This document shows, one piece after another, positions 9,282-18,033 of a DNA stretch of 64,000 nucleotides (its first letter is position 1; each line of letters opens with the position of its first letter). The stretch is from CAYYNP01 sp964472545 (GTDB taxonomy: Bacteria > Planctomycetota > Planctomycetia > Pirellulales > Thermoguttaceae): positions 8,001 to 72,000 of the forward strand of contig CAYYNP010000011.1 in the NCBI GenBank assembly GCA_964472545.1. The letters are read 5' to 3'. The translations under genes were made by a program, and so were the position numbers. The notes beneath the pieces were generated by a model. That model saw only the letters and a program-made list of their open reading frames with translations. It was not told the origin of the DNA and made no database searches.

Positions 9282-9890
9282 TCACTCAGTTTCCAGCAAC
9301 CGGCGCAAGCGCAGTAGGGCGCGGAGTTGGCGCTGCGTGGCCGCGGTTTCGCTAATCCCCATGATCTCAGCACACTCGCCCATGGTGAGCTGCTCCAGAT
9401 GTCGTAGAAGTAGGAGTTCCCGATCCTGCTCGGATAGTTGCCCCAGCACGGCTCGCACGCGCGTACGCAACTCTTCTCTCAGCAGGCTGCCTAGCGGGCC
9501 GGTCTCGCTGGTTAGCAGGTGGTCGACCAGTCGGGCCGCCGATGTCTCGGAAATGCCCAGATGCCGATCTCGATCCACGGCACGCCTGCCGGCCAAGATG
9601 TGACGGCGGTGAAGATCGACAAGACAATTCCACGCGATCTGGCGCAGCCAAGGGTAGAAAGCTATCGGTTGTTTGCCGACGTACTGAGCAAGCCTCCGCG
9701 AAGCCACCATGAGGGTCTCCTGTACCACGTCTGAGGGGTCAACCCGCGCAGCTAACCGCTCGTCCATGCGTACCGCCACCATCTGCCGCAGCCGCCCGCG
9801 ATGGCGATCCAGCAGCTTGCCTGCCGCCGACGCGCTACCTTGGCGCACCCGGTCGATCAGCCTGGCCGTGTCCGGGTCGCTTGGGACCAT
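9282..9890 (-). CDS. ECF-type RNA polymerase sigma factor
   Basis: 202 residues. Region 2 includes DPSDVVQETLMVASRRL and FYPWLRQIAWNCLVDLHRR. Region 4 has the helix-turn-helix around LTMGECAEIMGISETAATQRQLRALLRLR. No anti-sigma gene is adjacent; instead the transmembrane kinase follows with overlapping or near-overlapping start and stop. This matches the kinase-associated ECF groups typical of planctomycetes, where phosphorylation is thought to replace anti-sigma control. Three 11-nt imperfect repeats lie 44-76 nt upstream of the start and may be its promoter or operator. Confidence 0.92.
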   Translation of the reverse strand: MVPSDPDTARLIDRVRQGSASAAGKLLDRHRGRLRQMVAVRMDERLAARVDPSDVVQETLMVASRRLAQYVGKQPIAFYPWLRQIAWNCLVDLHRRHILAGRRAVDRDRHLGISETSAARLVDHLLTSETGPLGSLLREELRTRVRAVLGQLSEQDRELLLLRHLEQLTMGECAEIMGISETAATQRQLRALLRLRRLLETE

Positions 9891-10368
9891 GTCCGGATTC
9901 CTCTCTAGACACTAGCCACGCAGAAGCCGCAAGAATCTGACGGGAAATCTGCGGGAATTCTGCAGGGTTACTCCTGACTGAGAACGCCAGGGCCTCGTCT
10001 TAACCCATTTTGGCAAAGCCCGGAGCCTCGGGCAAGCTGTCGAAACTCCGGCAAACGTCGCTCGAAACTGCTCGGAGCCGAGCGCCCGAGGTTCGGGTGT
10101 GTGATTAGGCTGCTCGGGGCCTTTGCCGCGATTCTAGGTGGCTGTGGGCGTCGTGAGTGAAGGCGTCTGCACCAAGCCACCAGCCGCGAGCCGTCAAAAT
10201 CGATGCTTGAGGGTGGGAGGCACCGGCGGCTGGGCTTGGCCTCTCGTACCGGGACGCAGAATACCACGTCGCTCGAGCCGGGGCTGAGGCCAGGCCGTGG
10301 GCGTCGGCGCCTTCGTCGGCAGGCACGTGCCACCGTTCGATCGACCTCCGCTCGCTTGACTTGCTTGC
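9891..10368. other. Intergenic region, 478 nt, upstream of the sigma-kinase operon
   Basis: Contains the 11-nt phased repeats at 9934-9966. The remainder, up to the stop of the SUMF1 gene at 10369, shows no recognised gene. A frame of 141 codons crosses it but is Arg/Pro/Ser-rich without domain features and overlaps the SUMF1 gene. Confidence 0.5.
9934..9966. promoter_or_regulatory. Three 11-nt imperfect direct repeats upstream of the sigma gene
   Basis: Units AATCTGACGGG, AAATCTGCGGG and AATTCTGCAGG follow each other without spacers at 9934-9944, 9945-9955 and 9956-9966, about one helical turn apart. They end 44 nt before the sigma-factor ATG. The phasing and position fit a binding site for the sigma factor operon, but no consensus was matched. 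Confidence 0.4.
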
Positions 10369-11640
10369 TTACTCCGCCGGAACTTGGGCACAACGGAAAC
10401 CAATGCTGCCGACCCGGCTGTCGGGCCCGCCGCGGGAGCGGTTCGCCGAACGTGCGGGCCGCGCGTAGCCGCGCCAGGTCCCGCCACGCAACACCCGGTT
10501 GCCGCCCGTAGAAGGTCCCGTGGGATCAACTGTCGGAGAATTCGCATAGTAATCTCGATCATACCAGTCGGCACACCATTCCCACATGTTTCCGTGCATT
10601 TCGTAAAGCCCCCAGCCGTTTGGCTTCTTCCGACCAACACGATGCGCAAATTGCCCCGCGGGCCATTCGTCATACCAAGCGTAGTTGCCCGAGGCCAATG
10701 GATCGTCGCCAAAGCAAAAGCGCGTAGTGCTTCCCGCACGGCAGGCATACTCCCACTCTGCCTCCGTTGGCAAACGATAGGTACAGCCCTCGCTGGCCGA
10801 CAGGTTCTCGCAGAACGCCACCGCATCCTCCCAACTCACCATCGTTGCCGGGTAATCCGGTCCCTCGTTTCCCCGCAGCTTACCCTTCCACGGGCAAACG
10901 CCCATCACCGCCGCGTACTGCTCCTGCGTCACCTCATGGACGCCCAGATAGAACGGCTTCGTGATCCGCACACGATGCTGTGGCCTCTCGTTGGCGCCGG
11001 CCTCTAAGTCCGAATCGGGCGAGCCCATCATAAACTCGCCCGCCGGGATTAACACGAACCGCATCCCGATCGAGTTGGTCTGCTCCTGAAGCCGCCAGAC
11101 CTTACAGTTGGGCAGCGTTGATTCCAACTGCCGTACGCCCTGGTCGGTCACCTGCGTATGCGTCAGGTACAACTGCTGAAGTTCCTCAAGGTTCTCAAGA
11201 TGCCTGACACCTTCGTCGCCGACGCTCGTTCCGCTGAGGCCGACGGTCTTGAGCTTCCGCAACCCGGCGAGATGTTCTATGCCCGTGTCGGTGACCTCCT
11301 CGCCCGAAACGAAGACGCGCTCCAACCGCGGCATGCGGCCGAGAAGCGCCACCGCATCGTCCGAAGCCCCCGGCGGCGAATCGACGGCCACGGCATTGAG
11401 GAACATCTCGTCGCCAAAGAGTCTCCGCTGCCAAGCGGCGCCGGAGGGCGTAGGATCACACGTTACCACCCATCCCAGTTCGCGGAGCGTCTCGATCGCC
11501 GCCCGCTGTTGCCTTGCTCGATGGACGGGAACCACCAACACGCCCATCACAACGCACGCCAGCGTTACAACAACAATCAGCGTCCGCAGGCTGAACTGAT
11601 ACCAGCGGCGTCTCGGTCTCGGCGGGCGGAAATCGCTCAT
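10369..11640 (-). CDS. Membrane-anchored LRR and SUMF1-fold (formylglycine-generating-enzyme-like) protein
   Basis: 423 residues. A single membrane helix at about 17-38 (LRTLIVVVTLACVVMGVLVV), leucine-rich repeats at about 90-185 (LKTVGLSGTSVGDEGVRHL), then a SUMF1/FGE-fold domain from about 190 (IPAGEFMMGSP, RLPTEAEWEYACRAG, HGNMWEWCADWY). The C-terminal segment RGGTWRGYARPARSANR lacks both redox cysteines of true formylglycine-generating enzymes, so it is probably a binding or structural variant. The start is 21 nt after the stop of the upstream SUMF1 lipoprotein gene, indicating one transcript. Topology suggests an extracytoplasmic C-terminus. Confidence 0.88.
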   Translation of the reverse strand: MSDFRPPRPRRRWYQFSLRTLIVVVTLACVVMGVLVVPVHRARQQRAAIETLRELGWVVTCDPTPSGAAWQRRLFGDEMFLNAVAVDSPPGASDDAVALLGRMPRLERVFVSGEEVTDTGIEHLAGLRKLKTVGLSGTSVGDEGVRHLENLEELQQLYLTHTQVTDQGVRQLESTLPNCKVWRLQEQTNSIGMRFVLIPAGEFMMGSPDSDLEAGANERPQHRVRITKPFYLGVHEVTQEQYAAVMGVCPWKGKLRGNEGPDYPATMVSWEDAVAFCENLSASEGCTYRLPTEAEWEYACRAGSTTRFCFGDDPLASGNYAWYDEWPAGQFAHRVGRKKPNGWGLYEMHGNMWEWCADWYDRDYYANSPTVDPTGPSTGGNRVLRGGTWRGYARPARSANRSRGGPDSRVGSIGFRCAQVPAE

Positions 11641-11661
11641 CGTCGTCCGACCTGCACTTAC

Positions 11662-12666
11662 CTACTTGCCCTGGCTGGCTGGAACTGCGGCCACACGAAA
11701 GCCCAGGTCGTTGTCCCGGCCCTCAGGCACGGACCCGTAACGAAACGCCGAGCGGCAGTACCTGGCGTAGCGGTTCCAGCAACCGCCCCGGAACACCCGG
11801 CCGGAGGCCGTAGTCGGCCCGGGCGGATCGTTCATTGGCGACTTCCCATAGTACTCCTCGTCGTACCAGTCCTGGCACCACTCCCACACGTTGCCGTGCA
11901 TGTCGTACAGACCGAGATCATTGGGGCGGAAACTGCCAACCGGAGACGTGAACACGTAGCCGTCATTCGAGGTGATCGCGAAATCCGCCGTTGGCAGTCT
12001 CTGCTTCAGCGAAGCGTCCGCCACGTTCCCGACCGCCGCCAGGTCTTCTGTGCCGTCCCCGTGGTAGAAGCGTGTCGTCGTTCCCGCTCGACACGCATAC
12101 TCCCACTCCGCTTCCGTGGGCAAACGATACGCCCGACCCTCGTTCTTGCTCAGCCAAGCGCAAAAAGCCACCGCATCGTTCCAACTCACGTTCACCACGG
12201 GGTGGTTATCTGCCTGGGCAAAGCCGAGATTCCGCCACGTGTACTCTGGGCCAGAGTCAAGCTCACCCTCCGCGTCATTCCATCCGTAGCCGCCCTCTCC
12301 GTCCTTCTCGGCCTCGGTCTTGTAGTCGGTATCGTCAACGAATCGCCGGAACTCGCTCACCGTCACTTCGTACATGCCCAGGTAGAACGGTTTCGTGATC
12401 CGTACCTGGTGTTGCGTCTCATCATCGAAGCGTTCTTCTTCCGATGCCGGCGACCCCATCATGAACTCTCCTGCCGGGATGAGCACGAACTTCATGCCGA
12501 TCGAGTTGGTGAAGACCTTCTCCGTGGGGAAGGCTGCCTGTTTCTTTGCGGGAGGCACATTCCCGCCCGTGGCGGCTGCCTCTCCCGTCGGCCCCGTCGC
12601 GTCGGTCCCATCACCGCATCCCCCGGCAAGAACAGCCACCGCCAACCAGACTGCGAATAACCGCAT
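11662..12666 (-). CDS. SUMF1-fold lipoprotein
   Basis: 334 residues from the ATG at 12666, preceded by GGAGG at 9 nt; a longer frame to 12750 lacks such support. A lipoprotein signal ends in LAGGC (Cys near residue 18). A short Gly/Ala/Thr linker leads into a SUMF1/FGE-like domain (NSIGMKFVLIPAGEF, RLPTEAEWEYACRAG, MHGNVWEWCQDWY, GFRVA). At the active-site position it reads GGCWNRYARYCRS: the second Cys aligns but the first is Arg, so formylglycine formation is unlikely. It is paralogous to 61249-62190, with an 18-nt identical leader about 30 nt before both starts. Confidence 0.88.
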   Translation of the reverse strand: MRLFAVWLAVAVLAGGCGDGTDATGPTGEAAATGGNVPPAKKQAAFPTEKVFTNSIGMKFVLIPAGEFMMGSPASEEERFDDETQHQVRITKPFYLGMYEVTVSEFRRFVDDTDYKTEAEKDGEGGYGWNDAEGELDSGPEYTWRNLGFAQADNHPVVNVSWNDAVAFCAWLSKNEGRAYRLPTEAEWEYACRAGTTTRFYHGDGTEDLAAVGNVADASLKQRLPTADFAITSNDGYVFTSPVGSFRPNDLGLYDMHGNVWEWCQDWYDEEYYGKSPMNDPPGPTTASGRVFRGGCWNRYARYCRSAFRYGSVPEGRDNDLGFRVAAVPASQGK

Positions 12667-12696
12667 GATGAACCTCCCACCCGAAAGCACCCTTGG

Positions 12697-12714
12697 CCAC
12701 GCCGGCCAGTCTAC
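12697..12714 (-). promoter_or_regulatory. Conserved 18-nt leader, copy 1
   Basis: GTAGACTGGCCGGCGTGG on the minus strand, 30 nt before the ATG of the SUMF1 lipoprotein gene. The same 18 nt occur 31 nt before the paralogous gene at 61249. TAGACT resembles a -10 hexamer, but no convincing -35 is shared. Confidence 0.45.
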
Positions 12715-12757
12715 CACACCTCGCGGCCGCGGGAGAAGGACCTTGGGCATGTGGCCG

Positions 12758-13750
12758 TCAACGCCGGCGACGATACCAGATCAGGCCGGCCAGGGTGGCG
12801 AAGGGCAGGAGGGCGAGGGTGCCGGGCTCGGGGATGCTGGCGACGCGGAAGCCTATGCCGCGGTTCTCGTCCGTCGGGGTGCCGGCGTAGCCGCGGGAGT
12901 AGGCGCGCAAGATGCTGGAACTGTAGGCCCAAAGGCCGCCACGCAAGCCACGCGACGAACCGGCGGCGTAGCCGGGGTCGTCGTACGGACTCTCCGTCCA
13001 CTCCTGGTTGTTGCCCATCATGTCGAACGTACCGTTGAGTTCTTCACTGCCGCTGCCGACATCCCATGAGCTACCCGGATCGGTGGCGTATCCACCGTGC
13101 CTGTAGTTCCAGCCCGTACCGTTCGTCCCGTCACCCTGATGCAGCGTGTCACCAGGCTTCGTCGCGTACCCCTGAATTTCAGACCCGTTCCAGTACGCCG
13201 CCTTGAACCATTCGTCGTCCGTCGGCAGGAAGTAGAAGGCGTCCTTGTGCCGATACAGATTCGTGCCCCCGGCGGCCTCGGCGGCGCTCCAAGTGGCCAG
13301 AGCGTAGTCCGGCCCTCCCTGCGTGCCGGTGAACTTGTATGCGGGCAGATGACCCTCACTCGTGTTCAGCCAGTTGACCATCTGTGCCGCTTCGTACCAA
13401 CTCACATTGTTGGTCGGAACGTTCGTGCCCGTGTGAGTGGCACTCGAATTATACGCGATTGACGGATTGCCCTTCGGTGTGCCGTCGATGGCGACGAACT
13501 TGTTCCACTGGTCGTTTGTGATTTCGTACACGCCCATGCGATAGCTGTTGTTGACGATGCCGAAACCATCAAGACCGCCCTCGTTCGTCTGTGCAACCGT
13601 CGGGTTCGTGCTGGCGGAGATGTCCACGAAGTCGATCGTGAACTGATTCACCCCCGTGCCGAAGGTATCGGCCTGGGCAGGCGAGGTGAGGGCCATCACG
13701 GCTATTGCGGCCACGACAACGCCGGACCGATGTGAACGCCTCTTGAGCAT
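12758..13750 (-). CDS. PEP-CTERM protein with SUMF1-fold domain
   Basis: 330 residues. Signal peptide (AVMALTSPAQA), SUMF1-like core (YRMGVYEITNDQWNKF, NNVSWYEAAQMVNWLN, FYFLPTDDEWFKAAYW, MMGNNQEWTE, RGIGFRVAS), then IPEPGTLALLPFATLAG and WYRRRR as a PEP-CTERM anchor. No cysteine pair occurs at the FGE active site (RGGLWAYSSSILRAYS). It is probably a sorted extracellular protein using the SUMF1 scaffold for binding. Shine-Dalgarno GAGG; 37 nt after the preceding PEP-CTERM gene. Part of a four-gene same-strand run from 14619 to 10369. Confidence 0.9.
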   Translation of the reverse strand: MLKRRSHRSGVVVAAIAVMALTSPAQADTFGTGVNQFTIDFVDISASTNPTVAQTNEGGLDGFGIVNNSYRMGVYEITNDQWNKFVAIDGTPKGNPSIAYNSSATHTGTNVPTNNVSWYEAAQMVNWLNTSEGHLPAYKFTGTQGGPDYALATWSAAEAAGGTNLYRHKDAFYFLPTDDEWFKAAYWNGSEIQGYATKPGDTLHQGDGTNGTGWNYRHGGYATDPGSSWDVGSGSEELNGTFDMMGNNQEWTESPYDDPGYAAGSSRGLRGGLWAYSSSILRAYSRGYAGTPTDENRGIGFRVASIPEPGTLALLPFATLAGLIWYRRRR

Positions 13751-13788
13751 GCTTATGCCTCATCGAAAACCATTGATTGCGAAATACC

Positions 13789-14619
13789 CTAACGCAACGA
13801 CCGCTTACGTCTGCGCCAGCCGTAAGTGGCCAGGCCGATGGCGCCGACGGCGGCGAGGAGGGCGAGGGTGGAGGGCTCGGGGATGGCGGCAACACGAATC
13901 CCGTCAATCCAGACCTGTTGGTTGCTCAGGTAGTTCAGGTGATTGATGGACGCCATGTTGCTGCGGAAACGTAGCGGGGTAGGAGAACTGAAACGCTGGT
14001 CATCGACGTAGAACTCGTAGGTGCGCGTCGTGGGGTCGATCAGCAAGCTGACCTTCTGCCACTCCATGGGCGTCACGGCGAATCCCGTATCGAGCGAAGT
14101 GCCCCCGCCGGCGCCGTTCCCGTCCAGGGCGCGGAAGTGGCCACCTCCGACCGCCCAGGCAACCGCCGTGCTCGCCACAGTCCCACCGGTCCCGATACGC
14201 CCTCCAAAGGGCGTCGACCCGCTGGTGATCTTCACGTACTGCTCGACCCAGAAGGGCGTGGTCTGGTTGACGTCCCAGTAGCGCCACGCACCGACTTGAC
14301 CGGACGCAGTCCCCCGCAGGCGCAAATCACCGTCGCCCTTGTGAGCGTCGAGATCGGCAATTGCCTGCACGGTACCCGTGCTTACCGCCCAGCCGTTGTC
14401 CTTCCACGAGCCCCAAGTATTCGTGCCCCACCCCGGTTCGCTCTGACCCTGGCCCCAGAGATTCGCGTTGAGTTGGTAGTAGTCCGAATCGAAATCGGCG
14501 GCCGCGATGGTCTCTCCCGTTGTCAATGGGACACCCAACGCCGTATTCCATGCGGGCAGGAGTAGCGTCACCGTTGCCGTTGCGACGAACGTGCCAAGCT
14601 TACAGATTGGCGGATACAT
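13789..14619 (-). CDS. PEP-CTERM protein, putative lectin/LamG-like beta-sandwich
   Basis: 276 residues. Signal peptide, then a beta-rich body (WVEQYVKITSG, WQKVSLLIDPTTRTYEFYVDDQ) that reads like a concanavalin-type sandwich, then IPEPSTLALLAAVGAIGLA and WRRRKRSLR. The domain assignment is by pattern only. A near-perfect Shine-Dalgarno (AAAGGAGG) precedes the ATG. It is the first gene of the run that continues into the PEP-CTERM/SUMF1 gene. Likely an extracellular carbohydrate- or matrix-binding protein. Confidence 0.85.
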   Translation of the reverse strand: MYPPICKLGTFVATATVTLLLPAWNTALGVPLTTGETIAAADFDSDYYQLNANLWGQGQSEPGWGTNTWGSWKDNGWAVSTGTVQAIADLDAHKGDGDLRLRGTASGQVGAWRYWDVNQTTPFWVEQYVKITSGSTPFGGRIGTGGTVASTAVAWAVGGGHFRALDGNGAGGGTSLDTGFAVTPMEWQKVSLLIDPTTRTYEFYVDDQRFSSPTPLRFRSNMASINHLNYLSNQQVWIDGIRVAAIPEPSTLALLAAVGAIGLATYGWRRRKRSLR

Positions 14620-15391
14620 TGCGTGCCTCCTTTGAACTTACAGGTGACTTCTCGCCTTGGAATGAAGTACAGACGGACAATCTCCGCGCTGGGAAGACTC
14701 AAGGAAACTTGACCCGCAGCCGCACGGATCACTTCGACACGCCAGACGATCATCACGGACAAAACCGCAACGTCAGATTGCGTGTCGGGAAAGCTGCCTC
14801 GTGGTGGAGTTATCGTGCCTCGGGCAGATACTCGTGAACTCGGAACGCCTGTTACGCTACCACGGCCGTGGACCGTGGTCAACGAAGTTCTTTGGGCGTG
14901 GGGCGGATTCTCGAAGAACGGCCCTGGCGGGGGGGCTGCTGGCATCCACGATTCTGGGCCGCGTTTCAAGAGACAGCCGATTCTGGCTCGGACCAGTGGA
15001 TGCTGGCCCTTGAGGTTCGACATGTAAGGAACGGCGATTCCGGCAGGCGGTTCAGCTTGCCTCCGGCCAATGTCGGGCAGGGCGTTTTTCTCGAAGCCAA
15101 GGAGCCGGTCGGATGGCCGCCCAGCCGCGAATGGAATCCAGAGTGAACTGGCCCAAGCTGATCACGAAGAGGATCGCCGACCTGCCCACAGCAGGCCAAC
15201 CACGGCCGGCCAACGACGGGAGAGCTCTTACCTGCTGGAACAACGGACCTTGACACGGCGCACCTCGGCCAGCGCACAAAGCACAAAGTGGTATGTGGTA
15301 TAATGCCGTCGGGCAGTCTATCCTGGCACCGAGACAACCGGACGACGGCGTGTCGAGAGGAACCTGGCGAACTCTTGCGGAGTGACAAAAG
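14620..15391. other. Intergenic region, 772 nt, between divergent genes
   Basis: Separates the PEP-CTERM operon (minus) from gamma-glutamyltransferase (plus), so two promoters are expected. Open frames here are short, overlap on opposite strands and show no domain features. No hairpin or repeat was recognised. It may hold a decayed gene or a small RNA, but nothing supports either. Confidence 0.4.
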
Positions 15392-17137
15392 ATGAAACGA
15401 CGTTCGTTCCTGAAGATCACCGGAAGCGCCTGTGCATCGGCCCTGATGGCATCGCCGGCCACCCCGGCCGGTGGCCGCGAGAGTCGTTCCGGCCGGCGCG
15501 AGGTGCCTTTGGAACGCGGGATGGTGGAATCCAGAAACCAGAACCGGTCGACCGTGGTTTCTCGCGGCGGAATGGTGTGTGCCAGCCAGCCGTTGGCCGC
15601 AATGGCAGGAGTCGACGTGCTCAAGGCCGGCGGCACCGCGGTCGACGCGGCCGTGTGTGCCAATGCCGTGCTCAGCGTAGTCGAACCGATGATGTGCGGG
15701 CCCGGCGGCGATCTGTTCGCGATCGTGTGGAGTGAAAAGGACAAGAGGTCGTACGGCCTGAACGCCAGCGGCCGCTCGCCGTACGGCTGGTCTCTGGAAG
15801 ACGCGGCGAAACTCGCCCTGAAGGAGATTCCCACGCTCAGCCCGCTCTCCTGGAGCGTGCCGGGCTGCGTTAGCGGCTGGGAGGCCCTGTTGAAACGCTT
15901 CGGCAAGTTCACGCTGGGCAAAGTCCTTCAGCCGGCGATCGCCTATGCTCGCGACGGATTTGCCGTTTCGCCGGTCATCGCTCGTGACTGGTCGATCGAT
16001 CCCCAGAAGGACCGCCTTCTGGCCCCGACGTATCTCCCGGACGGGAAGCCGGTCCGCTTCGGCGACGTCTTCAAGAACCCCGACATGGCGGGCTTCTTCG
16101 AGATCCTTGCCGCCGGCGGGGAAGGGGCCTTCTATCGGGGCGAAATCGCCGAGCGAATCGTCAAGTTCTCCCAGGCGCATGGCGGCCGGTTCTCGATGCG
16201 CGACTTTCGCGATCACCGCGCCGACTGGGTCGAACCGGTCAGCACCGATTACCGCGGCTACGACGTCTTCGAGTTGCCTCCCAACGGCCAGGGAATCGCC
16301 ACGCTGCAAATCTTGAACCTGCTCGAGCACTTCGACGTCAAAGAACTCGAGCCCAACGGAGCCGAGCATCTGCATCTGCTGATCGAGGCGAAGAAGCTGG
16401 CCTTCGAGGATCGGGCCGTCTACTACGCCGACATGGACTTCGCCCGAGTGCCGGTCGAAGAACTGATCTCGAAGGAGTACGCTCGAGAGCGGGTCAAACT
16501 GATCGATCCGCGGCGTGCCGCCCAGTCGGTGGCCCCGGGGCGGCTGCGAAGCGAGGCCGACACGACCTACCTGACGACGGCCGACCGGTACGGCAACATG
16601 GTGTCGCTCATCCAGAGCGTCTATTACGGCTGGGGCTCGCGCTACGTGCCCGACGGACTGGGCTTCTGCCTGCAGAACCGGGGACGGCTCTTCTCGCTGG
16701 ATCCGCACGCGCCGAATCGGCTCGAGCCACACAAACGGCCGTTCCACACGATCATTCCGGCGCTGGTGACCCGCGGTGGCAGGCCCGTCTTGTCTTTCGG
16801 CGTGATGGGCGGCGACTTCCAGCCGCAGGGGCAGTCTCAGGTCCTGATGAACTTGATCGATTTCGGCATGTCGGTCCAGCAGGCGGGCGAACAGCCTCGG
16901 GTGGCCCATTTCGAGAGTTCGACACCCACCGGGGGGAAGATGGCCGGGCCGGGCAGCATCGGCCTGGAACGCCATCATCGCGACGCCGTCCGCGCGCGGC
17001 TTGCGGCCATGGGCCACACGGTTCGGGCCGGCGTGGGCGTCTTCGGCGGCTACCAGGGTATCTGGCGCGAGGAAGACCCGCGACGCTACTTCGGCGGTTC
17101 CGATCCCCGCAAGGACGGCTGCGCGTTGGGATACTGA
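15392..17137 (+). CDS. ggt: Gamma-glutamyltransferase, Tat-exported
   Basis: 581 residues, an Ntn-hydrolase that transfers or hydrolyses gamma-glutamyl groups (glutathione and analogues) outside the cytoplasm. N-terminal RRSFLK followed by a weakly hydrophobic stretch and Ala-rich end is a twin-arginine signal. The large subunit begins with the GGMVCASQPLAAMAG region. The autocatalytic cleavage site is before Thr391 in DTTYLTTADRYGNMVS, and the oxyanion/substrate glycines follow in FGVMGGDFQPQGQ. The proenzyme length is normal. Shine-Dalgarno GGAG lies 10 nt before the ATG. It stands alone; a 27-bp inverted repeat lies about 195 nt downstream. Confidence 0.93.
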   Translation: MKRRSFLKITGSACASALMASPATPAGGRESRSGRREVPLERGMVESRNQNRSTVVSRGGMVCASQPLAAMAGVDVLKAGGTAVDAAVCANAVLSVVEPMMCGPGGDLFAIVWSEKDKRSYGLNASGRSPYGWSLEDAAKLALKEIPTLSPLSWSVPGCVSGWEALLKRFGKFTLGKVLQPAIAYARDGFAVSPVIARDWSIDPQKDRLLAPTYLPDGKPVRFGDVFKNPDMAGFFEILAAGGEGAFYRGEIAERIVKFSQAHGGRFSMRDFRDHRADWVEPVSTDYRGYDVFELPPNGQGIATLQILNLLEHFDVKELEPNGAEHLHLLIEAKKLAFEDRAVYYADMDFARVPVEELISKEYARERVKLIDPRRAAQSVAPGRLRSEADTTYLTTADRYGNMVSLIQSVYYGWGSRYVPDGLGFCLQNRGRLFSLDPHAPNRLEPHKRPFHTIIPALVTRGGRPVLSFGVMGGDFQPQGQSQVLMNLIDFGMSVQQAGEQPRVAHFESSTPTGGKMAGPGSIGLERHHRDAVRARLAAMGHTVRAGVGVFGGYQGIWREEDPRRYFGGSDPRKDGCALGY

Positions 17138-17444
17138 CCGGCGGGCGTGGTAGGGCAGGGATGAGGATGATCCTACCGGCGCGAAGCTGTCCTTCCAAGA
17201 ATGCAATCTTCTTACGACACCGAGTGGACTGGCGTGGACGAGGGCATCGAATAGGTCGTCGCGTTTCTTCTCTGAGCGCGCTCGACGGTTCGGTAGTACC
17301 TCATTGCGGCTAATCTTGGCAGTTGGGGTGGCTGGGGCAAAGCGCAGCGGTGCCCCAGGTTGGCAGCCCTTTCGCAGCCCGTGAGTCACTGGGGCACCGC
17401 TGCGCTTTGCCCCAGCTACCCACAAGATAAGCTGCAAGGCGGCA
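17138..17444. other. Intergenic region with perfect inverted repeat
   Basis: 307 nt between convergent ggt and the 121-residue hypothetical. Its main content is the paired repeat at 17332-17415. No gene seen. Confidence 0.6.
17332..17415. repeat. 27-bp perfect inverted repeat built from a dispersed palindromic element
   Basis: Arms 17332-17358 and 17389-17415 are exact reverse complements, separated by 30 nt. Each arm is itself a hairpin: CTGGGGCA and TGCCCCAG flank an 11-nt loop. The same 27 nt recur at 59554-59580 (identical) and 62260-62286 (one mismatch). It is a REP-like element arranged as a head-to-head pair between convergent genes, where it could also act as a bidirectional terminator. 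Confidence 0.9.
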
Positions 17445-17810
17445 CTAGCCCTCACCCTCCTCCAGTTGTCGCATGTGGTCTTCGGGAGACGCGGGCCGTT
17501 TTCGCCGGCGTTTGGGTCGGACACATTCCGGGGCGAGCTTGCCGTCTTCGACGCCGTCGACCAGATCGACCTTCTTCACCATCCGGGCGATCTCTTCCTG
17601 AGTCAGCACGCCCTTGGCCATACAGGCCTCGGCGAGTGCCTGGATGAAGAGCAACGCCCGACCCAGATCGTCCTCGAGTTGACGCACGCGGTCGACGAGC
17701 TGAATCCCGGGATCGTTCGCCCGGCGGCGGCGGTATCGTTCGATCTTCTCGTCGATCGTCTCGCGGTAACGATCTCCAAAGTACTTGCTCATGGCATACC
17801 CGGTCCACAT
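17445..17810 (-). CDS. Conserved-looking hypothetical protein, 121 aa
   Basis: Start chosen at the ATG at 17810, which has AGGGAGAG upstream; an ATG at 17825 has no ribosome site. The protein is charged, mainly helical, with a basic segment (IERYRRRRAND), a central helical stretch (VRQLEDDLGRALLFIQALAEACMA) and a Lys/Arg-rich tail (RPKRRRKRPASPEDH). No signal peptide or membrane helix. LTQEEIARMVKKVD resembles a small helical protein-interaction segment. No family was recognised. Confidence 0.65.
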   Translation of the reverse strand: MWTGYAMSKYFGDRYRETIDEKIERYRRRRANDPGIQLVDRVRQLEDDLGRALLFIQALAEACMAKGVLTQEEIARMVKKVDLVDGVEDGKLAPECVRPKRRRKRPASPEDHMRQLEEGEG

Positions 17811-18033
17811 GGCTCTCCCTTTCATCGAAGGTTCTGCGGGATGTCCCGGTCTGGGGGCACGGGCCGCTGCGCGGCGAGCCAGCCGGCCGGCAGTCCATGC
17901 CTCCCCGATGACCTCATGATACCAATCGAGCGGATGGTACAGTAGCGCAATAGCGAAGCCCGCCGGCGGTGGCCGACGGGCTTCTGCGGTGTGGGAGGTC
18001 TGCTGCGGTGCGCCGTGGTGCCGCCGGCAGAGC

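Noticed and set aside
9968..10393. 141-codon minus-strand frame between the SUMF1 and sigma genes
   Set aside because: Overlaps the SUMF1 coding end, has no domain or signal and a biased Arg/Pro/Ser composition.
10369..13750. True formylglycine-generating enzymes
   Set aside because: Active-site cysteines are missing or incomplete in all members.
14620..15391. Hidden gene in the longest gap
   Set aside because: Only short, mutually overlapping frames without Shine-Dalgarno or domain signs.
14966..17524. 852-codon open frame on the minus strand across gamma-glutamyltransferase
   Set aside because: It is the antisense shadow of a clear GGT gene; the translation is Arg/Gly/Pro-rich with no domain features.
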